From assembly GCA_946122785.1 (NCBI GenBank), contig CAMGYJ010000002.1, forward strand, positions 14,334,839 through 14,398,838: a stretch of DNA of 64,000 nucleotides, read 5' to 3'. The notes beneath the pieces were generated by a model, which was given only the letters and a program-made list of their open reading frames with translations, was not told the DNA's origin and did no database searches. Origin of the DNA: Linum tenue (Eukaryota > Streptophyta > Magnoliopsida > Malpighiales > Linaceae). The translations under genes were made by a program, and so were the position numbers. Below, piece by piece: positions 55,909 through 64,000 of the stretch (positions within the stretch are counted from its first letter, which is position 1; each line of letters opens with the position of its first letter).

Positions 55909-57789
55909 ATGGTGAGTTTCCCTTCCGCCTCCTCCTTTCTTTTCAGATTTCTCTCTGCGAGATCTGCTTCCTTTTTTGAAACCGGATAAAGCAAGGACAT
56001 TGTAAAGATGATTGGCTGAGATCAATGCTACCATCTGCGATGGAATTAACCCTAAACGGCTCTCTCTTATCGTTTTATGGGATTCCCTCTTCTGCCCTCT
56101 TCCTCTGGCCTTCTCGAATTGGGGATGAGTGAGCTTCGGAACTAGTTTTGAATTTGTTGGGCTGTTGTTGTAGGAAGCGAAATCAGTGCATGGCGTTGCG
56201 TTGGTGATGTCGGATGAGCAAGTGGTGCAGATGACCACCATTAATGATGCGCTGAGGGAGCTCGGCAATGAAGCTTTGCAGTGTGACGTTCAGCTCTATA
56301 CTCAGTCATCCTCTCAAAGTAAAACCTTCCGCTCAGTATCTTTTCAGTTTTCTCTATTAGTCATGCTGTTGCAATCGTCTGTTGCTTTGGATGTTTCCTG
56401 ATCAATACAGTGCACTATTGGCTAAGCAGATTGTTCATGGTTTTTTATGCTTGTGGGGCTTCAGTGAGCAATGTTATTGTATAATTCCTTGTGAATATTA
56501 TGGGGCTCCCTTTCAGTTCGTAGTGCTGCTGTGATCGCTGATCAGAGATCTGGTCTTTGCTAAATAAGTGTCCTTTTCCGGATTTTCTGCTGCTAGGTAA
56601 ACTACCGGTGGAGCCATCCTCAATAGACTTTCTGATTTGCATCAGTAGATCACATGAATATCCTGGTGGGAGTTGGTTTGATGAAATTTCGCGGGCGTTA
56701 AAACCTGGTGGTACTCTCCTTGTCTATAAGATTCTGCAGTCTGCTCCAAGGGAAACCGAGAAGGTGAATATTTCTTGCTATTGAATGCTACAAACATGAG
56801 TTTATAGTTGGATATCTCACACTGGTGTTCATTTGCAGTCACTTGAACGCCAATTACTTTTGGCTGGGTTCTTGGATGCTAAAGGTGTTCAGCGGAGCTC
56901 AAATGCTGTTCTGACTGTTGTGGTGAGTTCTGAGTTTCTTCTTGTTGAAAAGTTTTTCACTTTATATGTGATTGCAATGAAATTCACCATGTGAACATGT
57001 GCTGGCTTATTGAACAACCTTGTGTGCGTTTTTCTGTGGAAGTGATCAATGTCATGAATGTTGAGTGTGATTGATTAATGTTTTCTACTCAGATTGTGAA
57101 GGCAAAGAAGGCTTCTTGGAAAATTGGGACATCATTTGCTCTCAAAAAGGGTACAAAAGCGCCGGTGAAGCTTCAGATTGATGATGATTCAGATTTGATA
57201 GACGAAGATAGCCTTTTGACCGAAGAGGATTTGAAGAAACCTCAAATACCAGGTGAGTTAAACAACACGCAACTGATGATTAAATGTAAGTTGGCTCCTT
57301 TTTTTCATGAAGGAGAACTTAAACCAACCACTATCATGCAGTTGGTGACTGTGAGATTGGTACCACAAAGAAAGCTTGCAAGAACTGTACCTGTGGGAGA
57401 GCTGAGGAGGAAGAGAAAGTTAAGCTAGGATTGACCACAGAGCAGCTGAACAATCCTCAGTCATCCTGTGGAAGTGTAGGGTTCCAACTTTTCCTTACAT
57501 CGACTGTCTCTGTTTGCCTCTGATTCTTTTTTTTTAGTCTAACTTTGTAATTCTGTCGCCCCTCTCAATTTGTGGCATTGCAGTGTGGACTCGGGGATGC
57601 TTTCCGTTGTGGCACATGTCCATACAAAGGTCTTCCTCCATTCAAGCTTGGTGAAAAGGTACTTAAGAAACCCGTTTTGTGGTCTCATTTGTCGTGTGGA
57701 GCCATTCGTAACGAAACAGGATTCTAAATGAGATCATCTTGTGTTTATAGGTATCCTTGTCGAGCAACTTCCTCGTGGCAGACATTTAA
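55909..57789 (+). CDS. DRE2: Anamorsin homologue DRE2, 268 aa, eight exons
   Basis: Coding exons are 55909-55911 (ATG alone), 56174-56318, 56597-56763, 56839-56922, 57093-57252, 57342-57475, 57584-57658 and 57751-57789. They sum to 807 bases in frame. The N-terminal part is a methyltransferase-like fold ([20 protein letters not shown]). The CIAPIN1 region has [14 protein letters not shown], the iron-sulfur-binding motif, and then [20 protein letters not shown], the twin CX2C-type motif. The protein ends [19 protein letters not shown]2 receives electrons from the diflavin reductase ATR3/TAH18 for cytosolic Fe-S cluster assembly. All expected cysteines are present and length equals the family norm. 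The first coding exon being only the ATG is unusual but keeps the family N-terminus MEAKSVHG. Confidence 0.92.
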
Positions 57790-58389
57790 AAATGCACCAT
57801 GTCGGACATGGACTTCTTTTCGAATGGCGAAGGAGTTTTTTGTCTGCTAAAATGGTATTTTCAGGTTTCTTGAGGTGGTTCAGAGAATGTCAGATGGTAA
57901 GAAGGGCGTCTATTTTGTTTGCAACGTTCAGTTGAAAGTTACTACAGATAGGAGGATAAGTGCTGTTGAACACTTTCATGTGCTGTACTTAGGTGAGGCA
58001 TAACGTCTTGCCAGATTAACATGCTGTCGAATCTAGTGTACGAATGGTTCCTGCTAGTTGAAATCTCCTGTAACGAGATGACGAATTTAGATAGAGTGGG
58101 GCGAGATAGATTGAATTTGAGCTCTCTCATCACAGCAATTTTTGCTTAATTCTAATAGAAGTCCAGCGTTATGAACGTTGCCTATCTGCGCAAATAGAAA
58201 AACAACTTGGGATCTTGTTATTTCATGACCAAATAGAAAAACAACAATCAACAGTCTGCCTTGATCATCCGTGATTGGATGAATGCCCTCACGAGTCGTA
58301 ACATCATCTAGTCCCGGTACATAAAAGCAAGTCTCCCTTGACCACAGAGAAAAGCCAGGAAGAAATATCCATCTGCGCAAAAATCACAG

Positions 58390-59907
58390 CTAGGATGATA
58401 CGGCAAGTACACAGGCCTTCCATACTCGTTTGTATGCGTAGCAAAAGTCCCCTGGTAATAAGCCAGCATCGTCATGCCACCTTCCCCAGTTTTCGACGTC
58501 GAAGTGGCCGCCGTTCCCAACCCAAACCTCAACCTTACGGGAAAGCGGCCACTCATCGGTCCCTCGATCCTTTAGCGGAACAACAGTTGATCTGTTGAAT
58601 GGCGTCCAAGTCGAGGTATGTCGAGCGTAATTGTAGCTGCTGAAATAATGTCCACTGAGTCTACTCTGGTTTTTCGAAAACGTTTCTTTTGGAACCTGTT
58701 GTCTTGGTATCTGGTTGATATCACCGCCGGTGTAAAAGCGATCATTAGAAATTAGCTGCCTGGACCACGAATGTTTAGGGCACTGCTCTAGTTTACCCGA
58801 GAGTTGGTCCTTTAGCTTCCCTAGTTCTTGCAGTTCGACATCCTTCTCTCTGATAAGCTCTTGTAGCGCTTCCTTATCGTTGTCGTCCTCCTTCCGTGGT
58901 GCTTGCACCGTTTCTTCATCGTCGTCATTGTCATGATCATCCTTTCTTCGTCTCAGAATCTCCAGCTCCTCCCTCAGCTTTTGTAATTTGTCGTCAGCTT
59001 CCTGCCTCAACATGTTTAGTTCATTCTCCTTTTTCTCCAGCTGATGAAGTGCTTCTTCCTCGTTCTCTTGTTCGAGCTTTGCTATTTCTTCGTCCTTCTC
59101 TCTCTGCAACCTTTCTCCTTCATCATGCATCTCCCGTTTTAGTTTTCGCATTTCTTCGTCTTTATCCTTCCTTAGCTTTCGCAACTCCTCGGCCTTTTCC
59201 TTCTTCACTTTCCGCAACTCGAAATCTTTCTTGTCGATTGCCTCTTTCATCTCTTGTTGGATCTTTCGCAGCTCTTCGTCCCTCTCGTCCGTCATTTTTT
59301 CCATCTCGTCTTCCATTTTCTCGGTCACCTTCTCCAGCTCCTCCTCCTTCTCGTTCAACATCATTTTCAACTCCTCGTATTTCTCCTTGCTCACCCCGCC
59401 GCCCACCATCGATGACTTTGGTATTTTCTTGTGCTTTGGCACGGTGTACTTCAACACCACACGCTTCCACGTGGTGATCCTTGCCGAGTACACATCGTGG
59501 ATGGACCAGTTGAAGAGATCATTCAATCGGAGATAGTGAACCCCGAAGTCTTTATGCTCGCGCAACTCAGTCACGTCTTGGTAGCAATACCCTCCAGGGC
59601 TCACCATCAAGCTCAAGCGAGTCAATTCCTCGGCTAGCTTTGTGAGGGCTCTCTGCCCCTCGATCTTCCCATGACCATCGAAAAACAACAACCCTTCGTA
59701 GCATTGCTCGCCCTCAATGTCGTCATCGACCTCTCTAGTACTATTATCATCACGATCGACAACGCTGATGCTGCCGACTTCTTTCCAGTGAGCCTATCTG
59801 ATAGAAGCAGGGTGAATAGCATGGTTGCTCAACTCACAGACTCTGAGGGTAGTGCTGTCAGAGGAAGAAACGAAGTGGTTGTCTGACTTGAAATCAAAGA
59901 GAACCAT
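58390..59907 (-). pseudogene. Coiled-coil protein gene interrupted by an in-frame stop
   Basis: The minus-strand ATG at 59907 sits about 90 bases downstream of a TATA box. After 37 codons (MVLFDFKSDNHFV...PASIR) a TAG occurs at 59794-59796. The same frame then runs open for 468 codons. It carries EGLLFFDGHGKIEGQRALTK, GVHYLRLNDLFNWSIHDVYS and TTWKRVVLKYTVPKH. A charged coiled coil of about 190 residues follows, full of EELRKL/REMHDE heptads. The C-terminal part is Trp-rich (DEWPLSRKVEVWVGNGGHFD, WGRWHDDAGLLPG). I recognise no family. Near the end another frame continues (YLPYHPSCDFCADGYFF), so a second frameshift is possible. Readthrough, a recent nonsense change or assembly error could explain the stop. 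Confidence 0.6.
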
Positions 59908-59995
59908 GCTATGCTAGCTTGCTGGTATTTTCTTTCTCGAGATGGAAGGGATAGATGTGATGGGGATGATGGGTAAAGTTAGGGTGTGGAAGCCA

Positions 59996-60002
59996 TTATA
60001 TA
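59996..60002 (-). promoter_or_regulatory. TATA box of the coiled-coil gene
   Basis: The minus strand reads GCTATATAATGG, followed by a C/T-rich leader and the ATG at 59907. Confidence 0.6.
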
Positions 60003-60192
60003 GCAAAATCTCCCATCCATCGACCACAATAAGTTCATATTGGCATATAATACTTTTCAGCGCATGACTTTGATTAACAAAGACCGCAAAATATAAAATA
60101 TAAATTTCACAATGACCTAATTAAGAAAGACCCTAGCAGAGTAGCAGATGCATCGTCAATTTCGTGTTCACAACTAGATGACGACCCTAGAA

Positions 60193-60636
60193 CAAGGTTT
60201 TCACCCGCTCGTCGACCCATTTTGATCCTAACCCGGTGAGAAAAACGGATCACACGCACCCGTCGAGCCGACCGCTATAAGGTACCGGGTTGGAGGTCAA
60301 ATTGTGTCATTTTTTTCTTTGGTTTGCGAAATCCGCCTATTTTCCGATTTTTCTTTTCGTCAACTCAATCTTTGGAATCCTTAGTTAAACATTTGAATAT
60401 TGATGTTATATAAGTGTGTGTGAATTTTCACACTATGTTGGATCTAAATACGACATGTTACTTTGGCATAATGTTATATGTTATTACTCAAATGTTAGAT
60501 GACATTTGATATAATTTATCAGAATAAGTACAATATAATGACTCTTTCTATATTTCCGGGCTAAAACGGGTGACCCGTTCACCCTTGACCCACTAGCTCA
60601 ACCGGGTCCGAGTCAACCCGCGGATTGACAACCTTG
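60193..60636. mobile_element. hAT-type MITE with perfect 8-bp target duplication
   Basis: CCCTAGAA occurs on both sides (60185-60192 and 60637-60644). The ends CAAGGTTTTCA and, inverted, CAAGGTTGTCA are the terminal inverted repeats. The interior is non-coding with ACCCG/CGGGT motifs near both ends. Confidence 0.8.
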
Positions 60637-60689
60637 CCCTAGAAAGATTCACCAAAAAAAAAACATATAGAAAGACTTTGTGTATTGTA

Positions 60690-61250
60690 TTGTTGGGTGT
60701 AGGGATGGCGCGCAATTGGAACCCGCCCGACCCACGATGGAATGGGTATTACCAGACCCACGGCAGAGTGGGGTGCGGTATGTATATCTACTTTCGACCT
60801 GTCTTGTCCCGCTCGGTCTCGTTCTTGGCCCATTATATCTCAATTTTTTTTGGTCGAATTATATCTCATTTTCTTACATTTTCTATTCATATTTATCCTA
60901 TTTTGACTTTTATTCAACTAGTTATACTTGATCTTTCAACTAGTTAGACTAAATACCCATTCTATTATCACTATTTTTCATTCATAACGTGTTTTCCCTC
61001 CGTTTTATCATAAAAAGTAAAGTTATGCGTGTATTTTTTTTTCAAATAGCGTGTAAGAGTGAGTCGACCCTTCCTATTCCGTACTCGTGCAGGTATTACC
61101 CGCCCCGACCCGTATTAGCGTTAGGGGTGAAATTCTGACCCTTAGAACCCGGCGACCCATCCCGTCCCGTCCCGAAGGGTCGGGCTGGGTCAATCTGCAT
61201 AGAGGGACAAGTTCGGGACGGTCTTCCCCTTCACCCTAGGGACCGGTTAC
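60690..61250. other. Overlapping MITE-like ends rich in CCCGACCC
   Basis: TAGGGATGGC near 60700 and TAGGGGTGAAATTCTGACCC near 61123 look like hAT-type ends, and ACCCGCCCCGACCC-like text occurs beside both. Similar GACGGGTC text resumes at 63430-63510 beyond the next element. The borders are not resolved. Confidence 0.35.
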
Positions 61251-61495
61251 TATAACAACACCCCTTGTGTTGTTATTGTAACAACACTAGTCTCCAACCA
61301 ATAGGAAGCTAGGATTGTGATGACTTTTTATTAGATGAGTTGACCTAGTGTAAAATCAAAGCAGGGGTATAATTGTCATTATGAAAAATCTATTTAAATA
61401 AAAAAAATAAAAAATAAATTTTTTTTTTATTTTCTGCCCAAAATTTCGGTCGCCGGAGTTCTGCCACCGGTCGCCGGAAAATGGTCGTCGGTCAC

Positions 61496-61645
61496 CGGAA
61501 TATGCTTTTTTGTCGCCGGAATATGCTTTTTGTCATCGGAATATGCTTACCGGCGTCGGAATATGCTCACCGTGGTCGGAATATGCTTATCGGCGTCGGA
61601 ATCTAGTCATCGCGGTCGGAATATGCTTATCGGCGCCGGAATCTA
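61496..61645 (+). repeat. Minisatellite, ~21-bp unit
   Basis: About seven copies of a GGAATATGCTTATCGGCGTC-like unit, diverged, many with TCGGAATATGCTT or TCGGAATCTA. Confidence 0.8.
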
Positions 61646-61689
61646 CTCACTGACGGTCATCGGAGTTTGGTCAACGGTCAACGACCATC

Positions 61690-62350
61690 GGATGTTATGG
61701 TCTGCATTGTGAGATTTATGGTTTGGTTTCTCATATTTTTGTATGTCTTTTGTGGTTTGCTTTATCGTGTTTGTGGTTTGCATTAAGAAGTTTCTAGTTT
61801 GCTTTATCGTGTTTGTGGTTTGCATTGAGAAGTTTCTGGTTTGCTTTCAAAAACTTTGTGGTTTGCATTGTGAGGTTTCTGGTTTGTTTTAATATATTTT
61901 TGGTTTGCATTAGGACGTTTATGGTTTGCTTTTTTGTGGTTTGATTTACTGTGTTTGTGGTTTGCATTATGAGGTTTCTGGTGTGCTTTCGCAAATGTTG
62001 TGGTTTGTATTGTGGGGTTTCTGGTTTGTTTTAGGGGATTTGTGGTCTGAATTAGAAGGTTTATAGTTTGCATTAAGAAGTTTCTGGTGTGCTTTCGAAA
62101 CTTTTGTGGTTTGCTTTGCAAGGTTTCTGGTTTGTTTTAATATATTTGTGGTTTGCCTTGCGAGGTTTCTGGGTTGTTTTAATAGATTTTTTGTTTGCAT
62201 TAGGACGTTTCTGGTTTGTTATTGTGGTTTGCTTTATTGTGTTTCTGGTGTGCTTTCGAAACTTTTGTGGTTTGCTTTGCGAGGTTTCTAGTTTGTTTTA
62301 ATATATTTATGGTATGCATTAGAACGTTTTTGGTTTGCTTTACTGTGTTT
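61690..62350 (+). repeat. GT-rich diverged tandem repeat
   Basis: Dozens of short copies alternate TTTGTGGTTTGCATT and GAGGTTTCTGGTTTGTTTTA, with a higher-order period of roughly 80-90 bp. The T/G strand asymmetry is strong. It has no coding sense. Confidence 0.8.
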
Positions 62351-62649
62351 TAATGATGCAATTAACAACGTAATTAGCACAGGCCATTCGCGTTATCGTA
62401 TAAGTTAAGTATTCAAACTGTAACGTAATTAACGTCGGTAATCTAACTCTTAATCCACATGGTAATTAATTAATTGCAGTCCACTTCACAATAGAGAGTG
62501 AGCTCACACATCCATCCAACACACTTATCATTAGAGATTCATAACCCCCATCAGTAGAGGAAATAATTACATCCCCAACTCCATTATTATAACAACCTCA
62601 ACTCCACACATCATCCTTTTATTCAACTTCCCCTCTTATTCATTAACCA

Positions 62650-62951
62650 CGCCTCATCCTGAGAGACAACCCCAAATCCGTCGAGTTCCAGATGCCGATC
62701 CTCGAACGCTCCGGCCTCGGAGAAGAAACCTGCCTTCCCCCCGCCATCCACTACATCCCACCGAAGCCCACCATGGAGTCCGCCCGCGGCGAGGTCGAGC
62801 TCGTCAGCTTCTCCGCCGTCGACAGCCGCTTCGAGCGGACAGGGCTCAAGCCCAAGGACATCGACATCCTGATCGTCAACTGCAGCCTCTTCTCCCCCAC
62901 GTCGTCGCTGTCCGCCATGGTCGTCAACAAGTACAAGCTCAGGAGCAACAT
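62650..62951 (+). pseudogene. Captured 3-ketoacyl-CoA synthase fragment
   Basis: The frame reads RLILRDNPKSVEFQMPILER, SGLGEETCLPPAIHYIPPKP, then RTGLKPKDIDILIVNCSLFS and SLSAMVVNKYKLRSNI. This is the stretch of plant KCS (FAE1-like) condensing enzymes before the catalytic cysteine. It ends abruptly in an ATAATAATAA spacer. Some residues differ from family consensus (TMESARGEVELVSFSAVDSR), showing drift. The acyl-binding half is missing. Confidence 0.8.
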
Positions 62952-62959
62952 AAATAATA

Positions 62960-63151
62960 ATAACAGGAATCGTCCGGCAAATCAAACGGCTCGTAATCAT
63001 ATAGGTCGAGCTCCTTTATCAAATCGTATCCATTGCCATCATCCCCTCGACAGTCACCGCCGTCTACGTCGTTCTTCTTGGACAGGTAGTAGCAGAGGAG
63101 CTGCTGGTCGGAAGGGTAGAACCGGCAACCCAGCGGTAGAGTGAACGGCAT
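62960..63151 (-). pseudogene. Captured NAC-domain fragment
   Basis: From an ATG at 63151 the minus strand reads MPFTLPLGCRFYPSDQQLLC and YYLSKKN, then IKELDLYDYEPFDLPDDSC. These are NAC subdomains A and B (usually LPPGFRFHPTDEEL...YLK). About 150 bases of 5' leader seem to have come along (to ~63300). The fragment ends in the same ATAATAATAA junction as the KCS piece, in opposite orientation. The remaining NAC subdomains are absent. Confidence 0.75.
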
Positions 63152-63571
63152 CTAATTCCAGCCCTTTCAATTAAAGAGGTCTTCTGCCGGCGAGACGAGA
63201 CAGAGAGCAATCGCGCGGCCGGAGTAGAAAGTTGAGAGAAAGAGAAAGACAAGGCGATTGCCGGGGAATGGAATATAGATCTCGGACTGTGAGCAATTAT
63301 GTTGGAGAGGAAGAGGGCGCATGAGCCGAGTAAGTCAATTAATTTAATTTTTATTTTATTAATTTTGGGTCAATGTGACCCTTTTACCCCTGTTGTTATT
63401 GTAACAACACATTCTGTGTTGTTATTCTATCCCGTCCCTTGACCCTATAAGGGACGGGTCAAACTACACTCAGACCCTAAAAAACCCACCTGACCCTAAG
63501 ACCCGGAAAACATACCCGTAGAAATTAAAGAATACACTTCTCCTTCTTCATTCTTCTCGCCTCGGTTCTCA

Positions 63572-63870
63572 CTTCTCATCGACTGAAAGAAAACCTACAC
63601 CCTAAAATCTCAACCGATTCTCGACGACTTCCGTCCGGGCGTCCAGCCCAGTCGTCGCGCTTCGCTTCCTCGTCGTCGGCGCGGTTGGAAAATCCCTTCA
63701 TCGCTTCACGATACCTCTTCTCCATTCTTCTCATCGACTAAAAGGGAAACCTACTGCCTAAAATCTCCATCGATTCTCGGCGACTTCCATCCGGGCGTCC
63801 AGCCTAGTTGTCGTGCTTCCTCGTCGGCGGCGCGGTTGGAGAATCCCTTCACGATACCTCGTCTCCAACA
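63572..63870 (+). repeat. 155-bp tandem duplication in a leader-like sequence
   Basis: Copies start at 63572 and 63727 and share CTTCTCATCGACT, CCTAAAATCTC and CCGGGCGTCCAGCC. They differ at several places, with a short deletion in the second copy. Confidence 0.8.
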
Positions 63871-63917
63871 GGACCTTGGAGAAGAAGTTATTGGTCGAAA
63901 ATCTGCATCAATTATAG
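63871..63917 (+). other. Possible end of a 5' leader exon with splice donor
   Basis: CATCAATTATAG is followed by GTATGTTTC, a good plant donor. With the C/T-rich duplicated sequence before it, this could be the leader of a gene continuing beyond the window. No ATG-started frame of known family is seen here. Confidence 0.35.
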
Positions 63918-64000
63918 GTATGTTTCTTCGGTTTCCTTCTTTTATTGTCTCTGTTTCAGCCCCAAGATTGGTGGTCTCTGGCTACTCTTACTGCTTTGAT

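Larger units (their letters stand above)
61252..63426. mobile_element. TIR element carrying fragments of two host genes
   Basis: The left end ATAACAACACCCCTTGTGTT and inverted right end AATAACAACACAGAATGTGT correspond. Each contains its own small palindrome (AACAACAC...GTGTTGTT) and continues to GTTGTTATTGTAACAACA-like text. Between them lie two minisatellites and pieces of a KCS gene and a NAC gene. No transposase is present. The target duplication is unclear, so Mutator-like versus another superfamily is open. CCGTCCC-type text flanking both sides suggests it lies inside another MITE. Confidence 0.6.

Noticed and set aside
59820..59860. 40-base intron that would remove the region before the TAG in the coiled-coil gene
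   Set aside because: It has GTGAGT and TATCAG ends, but it is shorter than plant introns and splicing it shifts the frame away from the long ORF.
61690..62350. CRISPR-like spaced repeat
   Set aside because: Repeats are diverged, irregular and T/G-biased in a plant nuclear context; this is a minisatellite.
62692..63144. Continuous 150-codon protein
   Set aside because: Only the first ~85 codons are KCS-derived; the rest is antisense to the NAC fragment.

Overview
The window looks like a piece of nuclear DNA from a flowering plant, most likely a eudicot. It has GT-AG introns, AT-rich spacers, host genes of plant families and a dense, nested load of plant transposable elements. I cannot name the species. 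Nothing here is bacterial, and there is no rRNA, convincing tRNA or CRISPR array.

Layout. 1-2470: a non-autonomous LTR retrotransposon (5' LTR cut by the window edge) built of tandem repeats, inserted in a DUF4283-type ORF. 2.5-6 kb: AT-rich spacer, a small TA-flanked MITE and a LINE-like non-coding retroelement. 6.1-13.8 kb: three minus-strand host genes: a PLAC8-family membrane protein, a 197-residue armadillo-like protein (six exons worked out here) and the ribosome-biogenesis factor NOP53 (eleven exons). 14.1-16.2 kb: a PIF/Harbinger-type MITE and a 5'-truncated LINE. 16.3-23.2 kb: a nearly intact Athila-type gypsy derivative that keeps gag-protease but has lost almost all of pol. 23.7-28.8 kb: a hAT MITE, a LINE retroposon carrying a host first exon, a Pack-MULE carrying LRR-gene pieces, and a fold-back TIR element. 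29.1-34.1 kb: a young Copia element with two visible lesions. 36.5-39.6 kb: a hAT MITE split by a 2.5-kb Mutator-like element whose ORF keeps the DNA-binding half of the transposase and loses the catalytic half.

39.8-43.4 kb: DWF1/DIMINUTO (sterol delta-24 reductase of brassinosteroid synthesis). 43.9-45.5 kb: two hAT-like MITEs. 45.9-54.4 kb: a chloroplast DUF177/YceD-type gene destroyed by two separate Copia-type insertions, a nonsense codon and a frameshift. 54.8 kb: a perfect 52-bp-arm palindrome. 55.1 kb: a solo LTR with a clean target duplication. 55.9-57.8 kb: an intact eight-exon DRE2/anamorsin gene (cytosolic Fe-S assembly). 58.4-59.9 kb: a coiled-coil protein gene with a recognisable promoter but an in-frame stop. 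60.2-63.4 kb: a hAT MITE and a TIR element that has captured parts of two unrelated host genes, a 3-ketoacyl-CoA synthase and a NAC factor, in opposite orientations. 63.5-64 kb: a duplicated leader-like sequence ending in a splice donor.

The host genes do not form a pathway; they are housekeeping or metabolic genes separated by transposons. The strongest novelty lies in the gene-capturing elements, the transposase-derived DNA-binding ORF inside hairpin arrays, and the repeat architecture of the first LTR element. Exon boundaries were derived by eye from splice signals, reading frame and remembered family conservation.
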